The translations under genes and the position numbers were made by a program. The notes under the pieces are model-generated. The model was not told the origin of the DNA. It saw only the letters and a list, made by a program, of their open reading frames with translations, and did no database searches. From Actinomyces sp. zg-332 (GTDB lineage: Bacteria; Actinomycetota; Actinomycetes; Actinomycetales; Actinomycetaceae), in NCBI RefSeq assembly GCF_011751945.2, contig NZ_CP064951.1, forward strand, positions 1,302,001-1,366,000: a stretch of DNA of 64,000 nucleotides, read 5' to 3'. Each line of letters begins with the position of its first letter. Within the stretch, counting starts at the first letter, position 1. Of the stretch, positions 37,360-46,713 are shown one piece after another.

Positions 37360-38439
37360 ATGTCTAAAATACGCACTGCAATAGTTGGTGTTGGAAACTG
37401 CGCTTCTTCACTTGTACAAGGTGTAACCTACTACAATAACGCTGATGAAAATGAAAAAGTACCTGGTCTAATGCACGTAAATTTTGGTGGTTACCATGTA
37501 AACGATGTGGAATTTGTCGCAGCCTTTGATGTTGATGATAAAAAAGTTGGACTAGATTTAGCTGACGCTATTTTTGCAAGTGAAAATAACACCATAAAAT
37601 TTGCTGATGTTCCACATAGTGGTGTAACAGTGCAACGTGGACATACTTTTGATGGTCTAGGTGACTACTATCGTAAAACTATTACTGAATCTAAAGAAGA
37701 ACCTGTTGATATAGTCAAAGTTTTGAAAGAAACAAAAGCAGAAGTTGTAGTATGCTATTTACCTGTCGGTAGTGAGCAAGCCGCTAAATTTTATGCGCAA
37801 TGTGCTATGGAAGCAGGATGTGCTTTTGTAAACTGTTTACCAGTATTTATTGCCAGCGACCCACAATGGGCTGAAAAGTTCGTAAAAGCAGGTGTTCCTA
37901 TCGTTGGTGACGATATTAAGAGTCAGGTCGGCGCTACAATTAGCCATCGTGTTATGGCTAAATTATTCGAAGACCGAGGCATTAAGATTGATCGTACTTA
38001 CCAGCTAAACGTTGGCGGTAATATGGACTTCATGAATATGCTGCAGCGTGACCGTTTGGAATCTAAGAAAGTTTCAAAGACTCGTGCTGTGACTTCAAAC
38101 ATTGATACTAAATTGGCTGATCGTGATGTACATATCGGTCCTAGCGACTATATTGCTTGGCTAGACGACCGCAAATGGGCTTTTGTACGTTTAGAAGGTC
38201 ATGCTTTCGGAGATGTTCCTATTTCCCTAGAGTACAAGTTAGAAGTATGGGACTCACCAAACTCTGCAGGTATCGTTATCGATGCTATACGTGCAGCTCG
38301 TATCGGTTTAGATCGTGGAATTTCTGGTCCTATCTTTAGTGCTTCTAGTTACTTCATGAAGTCTCCACCAGAACAATACAGCGATGATTTAGCTCGTGAA
38401 AATGTTGAAAAGTTTATTTCAGGTGAGTTGAATCGTTAA
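37360..38439 (+). CDS. ino1: inositol-3-phosphate synthase
   Basis: Converts glucose-6-phosphate to 1L-myo-inositol-3-phosphate with NAD, the first step to inositol lipids and mycothiol in actinobacteria. The NAD-binding start [19 protein letters not shown], the segment [33 protein letters not shown] and [12 protein letters not shown] match the short actinobacterial type. An upstream in-frame ATG at 37327 adds eleven residues but lies only about 19 bases from the predicted -10 box; the ATG at 37360 gives the usual start ([10 protein letters not shown]). Ribosome-site support is weak for both. It is monocistronic with a strong terminator. Confidence 0.95.
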   Translation: MSKIRTAIVGVGNCASSLVQGVTYYNNADENEKVPGLMHVNFGGYHVNDVEFVAAFDVDDKKVGLDLADAIFASENNTIKFADVPHSGVTVQRGHTFDGLGDYYRKTITESKEEPVDIVKVLKETKAEVVVCYLPVGSEQAAKFYAQCAMEAGCAFVNCLPVFIASDPQWAEKFVKAGVPIVGDDIKSQVGATISHRVMAKLFEDRGIKIDRTYQLNVGGNMDFMNMLQRDRLESKKVSKTRAVTSNIDTKLADRDVHIGPSDYIAWLDDRKWAFVRLEGHAFGDVPISLEYKLEVWDSPNSAGIVIDAIRAARIGLDRGISGPIFSASSYFMKSPPEQYSDDLARENVEKFISGELNR

Positions 38440-38539
38440 AATCAGCCTTGCTTGAGTAGAGGTAACTAGTAGAAACCAGCCAACTTGCTAGTGCTTTATA
38501 CCCATCTGTGTATTGTTCAATCACATTTTCAAGCTTTTG

Positions 38540-38581
38540 AATTGCCTGTTATGGTTTGTGTATAGCCCATGGCAGGCAATT
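38540..38581 (+). terminator. terminator downstream of ino1
   Basis: AATTGCCTGTTATGG (38540-38554) pairs with CCATGGCAGGCAATT (38567-38581), 15 pairs with two G-U, followed by TTCATTT. It lies about 100 bases past the stop. Confidence 0.75.
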
Positions 38582-39153
38582 TTCATTTAAACCGCTTATA
38601 AGATAGAAAGTAGACTTTTATACGCTCAAATAATGCTCTATCTTGTTTATACACAGTCTGTCCACAGTTTACCCGCAATACGATTTTTATTTCATTCTTA
38701 CTTGCTTTTCCTTTTGCTTTCTTTTCAAAATTCACCTAAAAATAAGTAAAATTCTAGCCATTTTCTGACTAAAAAATCTACTTATCTAAGTTTTATAGCT
38801 CCTCTTCTCGCTACATGTTCGTATTCTGAACAACTTAAAGTACCTAACAAACTGTTTTAGTTTCTTGGTATAACATAAGGAAATCAAAAAAGGCTTACTA
38901 TCAATAATTTACAAAGTACATACACATACTAAAAGCTAGCTAACCTCTAACTTAGTTTCCAAAAAATCCCAATAGCACCGAATAAATTTTGAATTGACTA
39001 GTCTCATATTCGCTATATTCTCAATAGATTCAAGCTAAATTTTCACTAGATTTTATTACGCGATAAATAGATAAGTGCTTGTATACGAGAGATAGTATAA
39101 ATAATCTTTAGAATACAAATAACATTAAAAGCGAGATTCATAAAATACTTCAA
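38582..39153. other. non-coding stretch between ino1 and a small membrane-protein gene
   Basis: About 570 AT-rich bases with no credible open frame, hairpin or repeat. Confidence 0.4.
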
Positions 39154-39411
39154 CTAAACAGACAAAAATGAGATATAGCTTGCTAGAAAAAATATCAACT
39201 CCGGCAAAATCATAATAAACTCGTATAAAGCTTTCAAAAGAAATACCATCAATAAAACTACAAGTATCCAAACTAAGAAATATATAAACCTGAAAAATAA
39301 ATTATCTCTGCTTAGTTTCTTAATTTTTTCAAACTTACCTATAGGTTTTTCTAAATTTCCAGATTTTTTGTAGCGATAAGAACTAAAAACATTATTGTTA
39401 TCGTCCTCCAT
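39154..39411 (-). CDS. small membrane protein, unknown function
   Basis: An 85-residue protein with a charged N-terminal half (KPIGKFEKIKKLSRDN) and one long or two short hydrophobic segments from about residue 38 to 83 (FFRFIYFLVWILVVLLMVFL, then PELIFFLASYISFL). The ATG is supported by GAAAGGAAG about six bases upstream. It lies alone, downstream of the ABC ATPase gene on the same strand with a gap of about 240 bases. No family recognised. Confidence 0.6.
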   Translation of the reverse strand: MEDDNNNVFSSYRYKKSGNLEKPIGKFEKIKKLSRDNLFFRFIYFLVWILVVLLMVFLLKALYEFIMILPELIFFLASYISFLSV

Positions 39412-39652
39412 TACAGTCTTCCTTTCAAAACTTCTAATCCTTTCAGTTGCTTCTTTACATACTCATAAAGAAAGCATTCGACTAAAAATATTGAGAGCAA
39501 AATAGTAAAATATTATTGTTTAGAAAAGTGTTAATCTAATAAAAAGAGAATATTTAACACAAAATTGAAATAAAAATAGTACGAAATAGCAACCTGAAAA
39601 GAAGAAACGGCAAATCTTGATTTCAAATCTATAAAGCAAGTTAGGTATCTTG

Positions 39653-40432
39653 TTATTTACCTTTGGCGAAGTATCTTCCCTCTAGTTCAAAAACTTCAAT
39701 AGGACGTTCAAAAATACTACTTATATTCGCCCCAGACAAAATCTCTTCTATCTCACCAGCAATCTTGACTTCCCCATCTTTCATCAAGGCTATGTGAGTA
39801 AATCCTTGTGGAATTTGTTCAAGATGATGAGTAACCATAATCATACTTGGTCCACGTTTATCGAAAGCAATTTCTTGTAAACCGCTTAGTAAATCTTCAC
39901 GAGTTCCAATATCTAACCCAGAAGTAGGTTCATCTAAAACTAGTATTTCAGGGTCGTTCATAAGTGCCCTAGCCAAAAGTACTTTCTGCATTTCTCCTTG
40001 AGAAAGACTATGAAAAAGCCTATTTTGTAAATCCTGAATACCGAATACACCCAGAAGAGTTTTAGCTCGCTCATAGTCAAGTTGATCATATTCTTCTTTC
40101 CAATGAGCGGTCTTACCATAACTAGCAGTCAAAACTATTTCAAGAGGAGTGGAGTTTCTATCAAATTTTTCAACCAAAGAGGAAGAAGCAAAACCAACAG
40201 TTTGATGTAAAACTTCAGCAGGAAAAGTACCTAGCTTTTCATCTAGAATATAAACTTCACCGTTTGTAGGGAAAAGTCTACCAGCTATTATCTGAACAAG
40301 ACTTGTCTTACCAGCCCCATTAGGTCCTAGAATTATCCAGTTTTGCTTTTCCTGTATACTCAAATTCACATTTTTTAAAATAGTGTTGCCATTTTTGACT
40401 AAGTTCAAATCATTTATTTCTACAACACTCAT
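39653..40432 (-). CDS. stand-alone ABC transporter ATPase
   Basis: A 259-residue ATPase with Walker A GPNGAGKTS, signature LSQGEMQKVLLARAL, Walker B ILVLDEPTSGLD and the switch VTHH. The VTHHLEQIPQGFTHIALMKD segment and the unusual Q-loop (VGFASSS in place of a Q-loop Gln) resemble the YlmA/ModF-like group of cytoplasmic ATPases rather than importer subunits. No permease gene is adjacent. Substrate and partner unknown. Confidence 0.88.
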   Translation of the reverse strand: MSVVEINDLNLVKNGNTILKNVNLSIQEKQNWIILGPNGAGKTSLVQIIAGRLFPTNGEVYILDEKLGTFPAEVLHQTVGFASSSLVEKFDRNSTPLEIVLTASYGKTAHWKEEYDQLDYERAKTLLGVFGIQDLQNRLFHSLSQGEMQKVLLARALMNDPEILVLDEPTSGLDIGTREDLLSGLQEIAFDKRGPSMIMVTHHLEQIPQGFTHIALMKDGEVKIAGEIEEILSGANISSIFERPIEVFELEGRYFAKGK

Positions 40433-41351
40433 TTTTTTCCAATCTCGAAATTGATGTAGTTTCAGTATAAGCGTTTTTTAAGTCTTTTTCATTTATTACA
40501 AAAGCGTTTTACTTGCATATATTTCACTATAACTACTATAAATATAACTTTTGAAGTTTATAAAGTAAAAATTGTTATGGTATGAATAATCTAATTTTTA
40601 ATAGAAGCTTAATACTTTCTCGTTATCTACCTTTTATAATGTTTTTCACAGTGTTAAAGCCATTTAAAATAAGCAGCAAACAAATTACTTGTACAAAAAC
40701 TTTTTTCATAAAAAGGAAAAAATAAGAAGTTTATGTGATTTCGATATTTATTACCTCATGTTTAGCAGCAGCATAAATTCGAAATATTAAAAAGTGAAAT
40801 ACCTTTTAGTTTCACTACTCTAAAGAATTTACTCTTTTATAGCTAATTTATCGTTTTCTTATAAAGCTTTCTATATTTATCAAAAGCTCCCCTATTACGA
40901 TAAAATCTCTCTTAGTTTCATAAAAAATTCTCACGCATTTGGATTATTCTTAAAATTATTCTAAACCTCACATATACTAAGCTAGCGCTTTATATACTAA
41001 AACTTCGAATCTTTAAATATCTCTAAGAGTAACTCCTAATACTCCACAAGAGTAAAGTACACCCTCATCCATATCCTTATAAGAACTACTAAGACCAAAG
41101 TAACCTTATCTTTTCTATTGTCTACCATACACATTCAGAATAACTCACCAACTAGTAAAAACATTACTCAAAGCGAATAGTAACTACACATAATTGAGAT
41201 AAAACCTCAGCTAAGTAACCATTAATCACATATGCCATTAGAAACATTTTAGTGAATAAGCAAACATACCAGTAAACATATCTACCGTTTGACTACACAT
41301 ACCCGAGCCTATCCCACTAAAAAACAGCAAATACTTAATTAATCTTAAATA
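40433..41351. other. long non-coding stretch upstream of the ABC ATPase and downstream of rplL
   Basis: About 920 AT-rich bases. The distal part (40980-41340) is poor in G on the plus strand. I see no ribosome-site-preceded open frame, tRNA or clear repeat. Confidence 0.45.
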
Positions 41352-41384
41352 AAAATGTCCACCCGAAACCCGAGTGGACATTTT
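41352..41384 (-). terminator. terminator of the rplJ-rplL operon
   Basis: AAAATGTCCAC (41352-41362) pairs with GTGGACATTTT (41374-41384). It lies about 30 bases after the rplL stop, and the minus strand continues TTATTTAAG. Confidence 0.85.
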
Positions 41385-41412
41385 ATAAAAACTATAAATA
41401 AAGTAATTGAAC

Positions 41413-41802
41413 TTACTTTAGTGTTACAGTTGCGCCAGCTTCTTCTAGTTCAGCCTTTGCCTTTTCAGCTGCTTCCTTTGCTGCACCTTCTAGAACAGTA
41501 TTTGGAGCACCGTCAACTAGTTCCTTAGCTTCCTTTAGACCTAGTGATGTTAGGGCACGTACAACCTTGATAACACCGATCTTCTTGTCGCCAGCTGATT
41601 CTAGAACAACATCAAATGAGTCTTTTTCTTCAGCTGCGCCTGCGTCGCCACCAGCTGCTGGAGCTGCTGCAACTGCTACTGCTGCTGGAGCTGCTGCTTC
41701 AACATCGAATGTTTCTTCGAATAGCTTAACGAAATCTGATAGTTCAATTAGTGATAGTTCTTTGAAAGCTTCAATTAGTTCTGCTGGAGTAAGCTTTGCC
41801 AT
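41413..41802 (-). CDS. rplL: ribosomal protein bL12 (L7/L12)
   Basis: Stalk protein that recruits translation GTPases. The N-terminal dimerisation helices ([20 protein letters not shown]), an Ala/Gly-rich hinge (about 35-58) and the C-terminal domain with [20 protein letters not shown] and [12 protein letters not shown] are all present in 129 residues. The ATG has AAGGAAAACCC upstream. It is second in the rplJ-rplL operon, 54 bases after rplJ. Confidence 0.98.
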   Translation of the reverse strand: MAKLTPAELIEAFKELSLIELSDFVKLFEETFDVEAAAPAAVAVAAAPAAGGDAGAAEEKDSFDVVLESAGDKKIGVIKVVRALTSLGLKEAKELVDGAPNTVLEGAAKEAAEKAKAELEEAGATVTLK

Positions 41803-41856
41803 GGGTTTTCCTTCCTAAAAGTCTCGCATTTACGAGCAAATAGATTTATATGAAGA

Positions 41857-42378
41857 TTACTCTTCGCCGCCCTGCTTTACGCGTAGGGCTTCAACTGTAC
41901 GCACAGCTTTGATAGCTGGTGCTGTAAAGACATATGCAGCTTGGTACATTGCAGCTTTAAGCACACCAGCAGATTTTGCAAGTAGTACTTCGCGTGATTC
42001 TAGGTTTGCCAACTTCTTTACGTCTTCGACGGTTAGTAGCTGACCCTCTAGAACACCAGCCTTGATGACTAGCTGTGGGTTTGCCTTGGAGAAGTCACGT
42101 AGTGCTTTAGCAGCTTCAACTGGTTCACCTGTTACGTAGGCAATAGCAGTTGGACCTGTTAGTTCTGATTCTAGGAAATCGAAACCAACTTCTTTGGCTG
42201 CAATTGTAGCAAGAGTGTTCTTCACCACGGCGTAGTTTGCAATACCGTTTAGGGAACGACGCAACTCTTTTAGTTGTGTAACGCTTAGTCCACGGTATTC
42301 GGTTAGCAAAACGGCAGTTGCACTACGCAAATTTTCAGCGATTTCTTCAACTGCTGCTACCTTATCAGGCCTCGCCAT
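41857..42378 (-). CDS. rplJ: ribosomal protein uL10
   Basis: Base of the ribosomal stalk that anchors L7/L12, and the autogenous regulator of its own operon in many bacteria. The 173 residues match L10: RPDKVAAVEEIAENLRSATA, LLTEYRGLSVTQLKELRRSL, YAVVKNTLATIAAKE and LTGPTAIAY. The ATG has AGGAGGGCC directly upstream. It is first in the rplJ-rplL operon, after a structured leader with an attenuator. Confidence 0.98.
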   Translation of the reverse strand: MARPDKVAAVEEIAENLRSATAVLLTEYRGLSVTQLKELRRSLNGIANYAVVKNTLATIAAKEVGFDFLESELTGPTAIAYVTGEPVEAAKALRDFSKANPQLVIKAGVLEGQLLTVEDVKKLANLESREVLLAKSAGVLKAAMYQAAYVFTAPAIKAVRTVEALRVKQGGEE

Positions 42379-42428
42379 GGCCCTCCTTCCGATTGTCGCC
42401 GTGATTTTTCAGAACTCTTATAAAACAA

Positions 42429-42526
42429 AAACCCCACGCAGATAGCGTAGGGCATCAGAAATCACCTATGTCTACCTGCGTTGGTGTGTTCTACCACATT
42501 ATTCCGAAGAACCAACGGTCTCTGGC
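42429..42526 (-). ncRNA. L10 leader with transcription attenuator
   Basis: On the minus strand the leader carries GCCAGAGACCGTTGGT (starting at 42526) and ACCAACG (42479-42485 on the plus strand), which pair as the central stem (CGTTGGT with ACCAACG) of an L10-type leader. Further down, CCCTACGC-TATCT-GCGTGGGG (42432-42452) forms a terminator stem followed by TTTTTGTTTT (42422-42431). ACGCAGGTAG (42472-42481) can instead pair with CTATCTGCGT (42436-42445) of the terminator, with one G-U, and this competes with the upper stem. The expected logic is that bound L10 frees the terminator. The exact outer ends of the leader are uncertain. Confidence 0.78.
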
Positions 42527-42562
42527 AGTAACGTTACAGGAAAGTAACGCACACTAATGAAG

Positions 42563-42591
42563 AATATATCACATTCTAAAGAAAATAACAA
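42563..42591 (-). promoter_or_regulatory. promoter of the rplJ-rplL operon
   Basis: On the minus strand TTGTTA (42591-42586), a 17-base spacer and TATATT (42568-42563). It places the start of transcription just before the structured leader, about 175 bases upstream of rplJ. Confidence 0.72.
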
Positions 42592-42651
42592 ATACTTTGC
42601 TAAAGCCCATGAAATTCAGTAACTAGTGTGCGTATTTAAAATTACTTGCCA

Positions 42652-43566
42652 CTATTTTTTGTATTTATTTAAGTTCGGCCTATATTCCTTCATCAAATTC
42701 GCATTTTCCATAATGAAAGGTGGTGCAGTCTTAGAGACCGTATCATTATCATATTTTGTCACTAAGTAATCATTTACTTCTTGCTTATTTTTGAAAATTA
42801 ACATTTGATAAGGATCAGTAAATGACAGTTTCTCTAGAAATATATACTCACCATTATCACCTTTTAGCAAAATACCGATATGCCCGATAAATAGCTGTGC
42901 AGTATCTTGTTTTTCTTCAATATTAGTATTGAATACAACCGATATAACACTAGCATTTTTGTTTTCAAAAGAAACACCTTTATCTCGCCAACTATCTTGC
43001 TGAGCTTTCAAATGCGTTTGAACTTTATCTGTATCATCAGTGCTTATATATGAGAATAAACTATAAAAATTATTTTCTTGTTCTTTAGGAATAACATTAC
43101 TTGTTTCAATTGCTTCTTTATCACTAAATAGCATGCTTGTATCATCAATTTTAGGGTTTTTAACTTTAATAAAGTCAGACAACAGTCTAAAAGTAGTTAT
43201 GCGACAGTTATAGCCAACCAAACCTTGATTTTGCCAAATTTCAGCTATTTTATCGTCTTCGTAAATCGGAGAAAAAGAGTTGATAGTTTTGAAACCTGTT
43301 TTTACTAGCCCAACCTTATCTCCAACTAATTTATTGTACTCGTTTATGTCTTTCAACAAACTTTCAATTTTTTCATCAGCAATATCAGCCTTTTTCAAAT
43401 ATTTCCGTAGCTGATCTTGTGAATCTTTATCAACTAAATTTGAATAAGTTAAACTTGGTTTTATAGGATTAGAGGTACTTTCTACTGTTTTTTCAACATT
43501 AGAACAACCTGTGGCTATAAACAAAACAGCGAAAAATGCTACTACCAGATTAAAAGCTCTCTTCAT
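42652..43566 (-). CDS. DUF4300 lipoprotein
   Basis: A 304-residue lipoprotein: signal with lipobox FIATGC at about residues 17-21, then a domain that I recognise as DUF4300 by LTYSNLVDKDSQDQLRKYL, VGYNCRITTFRLLSDFI, QAQQDSWRDKGVSF-like segments, QLFIGHIGILL, FLEKLSFTDPYQ and the closing APPFIMENANLMKEYRPN. The family is best known to me from streptococci and other Firmicutes, and its function is unknown. The gene lies between rplA and rplJ, on the same strand but with long non-coding flanks, so it is not part of the ribosomal operons. Codon use does not look different from its neighbours. Confidence 0.82.
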   Translation of the reverse strand: MKRAFNLVVAFFAVLFIATGCSNVEKTVESTSNPIKPSLTYSNLVDKDSQDQLRKYLKKADIADEKIESLLKDINEYNKLVGDKVGLVKTGFKTINSFSPIYEDDKIAEIWQNQGLVGYNCRITTFRLLSDFIKVKNPKIDDTSMLFSDKEAIETSNVIPKEQENNFYSLFSYISTDDTDKVQTHLKAQQDSWRDKGVSFENKNASVISVVFNTNIEEKQDTAQLFIGHIGILLKGDNGEYIFLEKLSFTDPYQMLIFKNKQEVNDYLVTKYDNDTVSKTAPPFIMENANLMKEYRPNLNKYKK

Positions 43567-43920
43567 ACTAAACTTCCCCCATCACAAAGCCTGATTTTAG
43601 AGCAATACATACAAAATATAGCAATACAATGTTTACCTAAAAGTTAAGAAAAAATCACGAGGAAAACAGTTTGTAAATGCATTCCAATTATAGAGTAAGT
43701 CAACATATGATGTATATTCGTTAGTCAAAAATACTAAGAATATTTCTCGAAATATGAGATAAAATTAAACCACAAAGTTTATTTTAGTTTTTAGCTATGT
43801 AATTGCTTATAACAGTAGAGTTTTAGCGGTTTTCTAAAAGTTTGCAAACATTTTTACAGCCTAATATTTTAGAAAATGAGAAACTGTTTAAGTCCTTAGA
43901 TTTTCAAGTATTTTCCCAAA
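43567..43920. other. non-coding stretch upstream of the DUF4300 gene
   Basis: About 350 bases that should hold the promoter of the DUF4300 lipoprotein gene. No gene seen. Confidence 0.4.
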
Positions 43921-44072
43921 GCAGACAAGCAGACAAGCAGACAAGCAGACAAGCAGACAAGCAGACAAGCAGACAAGCAGACAAGCAGACAAGCAGACAA
44001 GCAGACAAGCAGACAAGCAGACAAGCAGACAAGCAGACAAGCAGACAAGCAGACAAGCAGACAAGCAGACAA
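43921..44072. repeat. perfect octanucleotide tandem repeat, 19 copies
   Basis: GCAGACAA is repeated 19 times without a single change over 152 bases, then breaks off with GCAAGC. The unit is not a multiple of three, so every frame stays open and would encode an eight-residue repeat (plus strand SRQADKQT, minus strand CLSACLLV). The frames around it (43842-44141 plus, 43888-44310 minus) have TTG or unsupported starts and no ribosome site, so I read the tract as intergenic. Confidence 0.97.
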
Positions 44073-44302
44073 GCAAGCATACGCAATAAAAACTTTTATG
44101 TAAAGGTTTTGAAATATATGCATGAACAAATTTCAGTGTAGACAGACTTTTCACAGAATATATCAGCTGAATAAACAGGAATTTAAGTAAGATAAATGCA
44201 AATATGCGAGTATAAGTAAAATGCATATAAAAGTAGAAGGATAAATAAACCAAGCAGAAATAAACTACAAACAAACATGTAACTAATATCAGAAACAAAT
44301 AG

Positions 44303-44413
44303 AATCGCAAATATAGATAAATCGAGTAAATAAAAACGCCAACATAGGTAAGCCAAATAAATAATTATCTAAAAGTAGACAAAATCACAAATATAGATAA
44401 ATCAAATAAGTAA
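44303..44413. repeat. imperfect 31-bp direct repeat, 80 bp apart
   Basis: Copies at 44303-44333 and 44383-44413 share CAAATATAGATAAATC and differ at four positions. They lie in an A-rich non-coding stretch (44073-44457) with other ATAAAT-type motifs and no gene. Confidence 0.6.
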
Positions 44414-44457
44414 TCACCAAAACTAAACACAAACACTCTAAATATAGAAAAGCATAA

Positions 44458-44490
44458 AAAATTGCCCCCACTATCAGCAGAGGCAATTTT
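44458..44490 (-). terminator. terminator of rplA
   Basis: AAAATTGCC (44458-44466) pairs with GGCAATTTT (44482-44490), just past the rplA stop; the minus strand continues with T-rich sequence. Confidence 0.8.
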
Positions 44491-44512
44491 GTGAGATCTT
44501 AACGAAAACTCA

Positions 44513-45229
44513 TTATGAAGGATCTTCTGTTGTTAGGTTACGAGTCTTAGTTGTATCCAATGGGATACCTGGACCCATAGTTGTTGTAACAGTACCCTTC
44601 TGAACGTAGCGACCCTTTGAAGTTGTTGGCTTCAAACGTAGAATTTCTTCTTGAGCAGCTGCGTAGTTTTCAACTAGCTGTTCTTCTGTGAAAGAAGTCT
44701 TACCGACAATGAAGTGTAGGTTTGAGTGCTTGTCGACACGGAATTCGATACGACCGCCCTTAATTTCCTTAACAGCTTTAGCAACGTCCATAGTAACTGT
44801 GCCAGTCTTTGGGTTTGGCATCAAACCACGAGGACCTAGGACACGACCTAGACGACCAACCTTACCCATCAAATCAGGTGTTGCAACAGCGACGTCGAAA
44901 TCTGTGTATCCCTTTGATACCTTTTCGATCAATTCGTCGCCACCAACTTCATCGGCACCTGCGTCAAGAGCCTGCTGTGCACGCTCACCAACAGCGAAGA
45001 CCAGGACCCTAGCGGTCTTACCAGTACCGTGAGGCAAGTTAACAGTTCCACGAACCATTTGATCTGCCTTACGTGGGTCAACACCTAGTCGGAAAACAAC
45101 TTCAACAGTTGCATCAAACTTAGTAATAGATGTTTCTTTAGCTAAACGCATAGCTTGTAGTGGATAATAAAGTTCACCTGCATGAATCTTTTCCGAAGCT
45201 AAACGGTATTTCTTGCTGCGCTTTGGCAT
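44513..45229 (-). CDS. rplA: ribosomal protein uL1
   Basis: A 50S stalk protein that helps release the E-site tRNA. All 238 residues follow L1: [15 protein letters not shown] start, [20 protein letters not shown], the signature [20 protein letters not shown] and [20 protein letters not shown]. The ATG has AAGGAG upstream. It lies 89 bases after rplK, which is its operon partner. Confidence 0.98.
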   Translation of the reverse strand: MPKRSKKYRLASEKIHAGELYYPLQAMRLAKETSITKFDATVEVVFRLGVDPRKADQMVRGTVNLPHGTGKTARVLVFAVGERAQQALDAGADEVGGDELIEKVSKGYTDFDVAVATPDLMGKVGRLGRVLGPRGLMPNPKTGTVTMDVAKAVKEIKGGRIEFRVDKHSNLHFIVGKTSFTEEQLVENYAAAQEEILRLKPTTSKGRYVQKGTVTTTMGPGIPLDTTKTRNLTTEDPS

Positions 45230-45318
45230 CTGCTTATCTCCTTAGCAGTAGTGGTAATCAGATCGCGCTGGATCCTACCACCGCACCATATGGTGCTAAA
45301 CGATTAATAACTTTTGGG

Positions 45319-45750
45319 TTAGCCTTCGACTGTTACACCCATGGAACGAGCTGTTCCAGCAATAATTTTAGCTGCACCTTCAATGTCATTAGCATTTAGA
45401 TCAGCCATCTTAAATTCAGCAATCTCACGAACCTGTGCTTCAGTTAGTTTACCTACTTTAACAGTGTGAGGAGTACCTGAACCTTTTGGAATACCAGCAG
45501 CTTTCTTAATCATTTCAGCAGCTGGAGGAGTCTTTGTTACGAATGTGAAAGAACGGTCTTCGTAAACAGTAATTTCTACAGGGATAACATTGCCACGCTG
45601 TGCTTCAGTAGCAGCATTGTAAGCCTTGCAGAACTCCATAATATTAACACCGTGCTGACCAAGAGCTGGACCAACCGGAGGAGCTGGGTTAGCAGCGCCG
45701 GCTTGGATTTGTAGCTTAATCAGCCCGACTACCTTTTTCTTAGGTGCCAT
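45319..45750 (-). CDS. rplK: ribosomal protein uL11
   Basis: A protein of the GTPase-associated centre of the 50S subunit. The 143 residues are typical: [55 protein letters not shown] and the C-terminal [12 protein letters not shown]. The ATG follows TAAGGACCCCAAAA. It is first in rplK-rplA, separated from nusG by a terminator and its own promoter. Confidence 0.98.
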   Translation of the reverse strand: MAPKKKVVGLIKLQIQAGAANPAPPVGPALGQHGVNIMEFCKAYNAATEAQRGNVIPVEITVYEDRSFTFVTKTPPAAEMIKKAAGIPKGSGTPHTVKVGKLTEAQVREIAEFKMADLNANDIEGAAKIIAGTARSMGVTVEG

Positions 45751-45785
45751 TTTTGGGGTCCTTACCTATCAAAAAATAAAATCTA

Positions 45786-45815
45786 TCTATATCATTTGAC
45801 ATAAATAGTGTGCAA
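45786..45815 (-). promoter_or_regulatory. predicted promoter of rplK-rplA
   Basis: On the minus strand TTGCAC (45815-45810), an 18-base spacer and TATAGA (45791-45786), placed between the nusG terminator and rplK. Confidence 0.6.
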
Positions 45816-45848
45816 ATAGTCCATTGCACAAATATATATAATATCTTA

Positions 45849-45881
45849 AAAAGCCATACTTTGAAAAGTAGTACGGCTTTT
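45849..45881 (-). terminator. terminator of secE-nusG
   Basis: AAAAGCC (45849-45855) pairs with GGCTTTT (45875-45881), with an inner TACT/AGTA extension across one mismatch. The minus strand continues TTTTTAAGATATT. It separates secE-nusG from rplK-rplA. Confidence 0.8.
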
Positions 45882-45917
45882 AAAGAAGTTTTATTCTATT
45901 AGTAAGTAGCGTATAAA

Positions 45918-46688
45918 TTAGTCGTTTTTAGCTACCTGAGAGAAATTAAGCTCAACTGGTGTTTCACGTCCGAAAATTGAAACCAAAACTTTAAGTTTTT
46001 GTGATTCAGGAAGAACTTCTGAAATAGTTGCTGGCAAAGTCTCGAAAGGACCATCAGTAACGATAACAGATTCCCCAGCTTCAAATTCAACTTGAATAAC
46101 TGGAGCTGTTGATTTCCTCTTGCTACTAGCATTTTCAACCTCAGATAGAATTTCAGCTTCAACACTAGGTGTTAGCATAGAAATAGCTTCTTCATCAGTC
46201 AAAGGAACAGGGTTACGAGGATCACCAACAAAACCTGTAACTGCAGGTGTGTCCTTAACAATACGCCAAGAGTCGTTAGTCATTTCCATACGTACCAAAA
46301 CATAACCTGGAACACGTACGCGACGCACAGTCTTGCGTTCAGCATTCTTAATTTCAACGACTTCTTCCATAGGAACTTCTACTTCAAAAATATAGTCTTC
46401 CATATCGAAGTTTTGTATACGCTGTTCAAGATTAGCTTTTACTCTGCGTTCGTAAGTAGCATACGAATGAATCACATACCATTTACCTGGTTGTGTGCGT
46501 AAACGCTGACGAATCAACTTTTCAGCTTCAGCTTTTGCATCAAAAGTTTCATCAGTAATTATCTTACCAGTGTGTGTACGTGGAGCATTTTCGTCTTGAG
46601 TAATAACTTGTTCTTCAACAACGTCAGTAGCGTTCTCATCAGATGCTACAGATTCAACGTTTTCTTCATTCAACTCTAAATCAGACAC
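45918..46688 (-). CDS. nusG: transcription antitermination/elongation factor NusG
   Basis: Binds RNA polymerase and links it to Rho or the ribosome. The NGN domain begins at about residue 68 ([20 protein letters not shown]) and includes [18 protein letters not shown] and [10 protein letters not shown]; the KOW domain ([20 protein letters not shown]) closes the protein. At 256 residues it carries an acidic N-terminal extension of about 65 residues, a feature of actinobacterial NusG. It lies 25 bases after secE and shares its transcript. Confidence 0.97.
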   Translation of the reverse strand: MSDLELNEENVESVASDENATDVVEEQVITQDENAPRTHTGKIITDETFDAKAEAEKLIRQRLRTQPGKWYVIHSYATYERRVKANLEQRIQNFDMEDYIFEVEVPMEEVVEIKNAERKTVRRVRVPGYVLVRMEMTNDSWRIVKDTPAVTGFVGDPRNPVPLTDEEAISMLTPSVEAEILSEVENASSKRKSTAPVIQVEFEAGESVIVTDGPFETLPATISEVLPESQKLKVLVSIFGRETPVELNFSQVAKND

Positions 46689-46713
46689 TTTAAGACTACT
46701 TTCTAGTAATTAA

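Noticed and set aside
43842-44310. Open frames through the 8-bp repeat on both strands (repeating SRQADKQT or CLSACLLV)
   Set aside because: All frames stay open because the unit contains no stop in any phase. Starts are unsupported, there is no ribosome site, and the flanks are AT-rich non-coding sequence.
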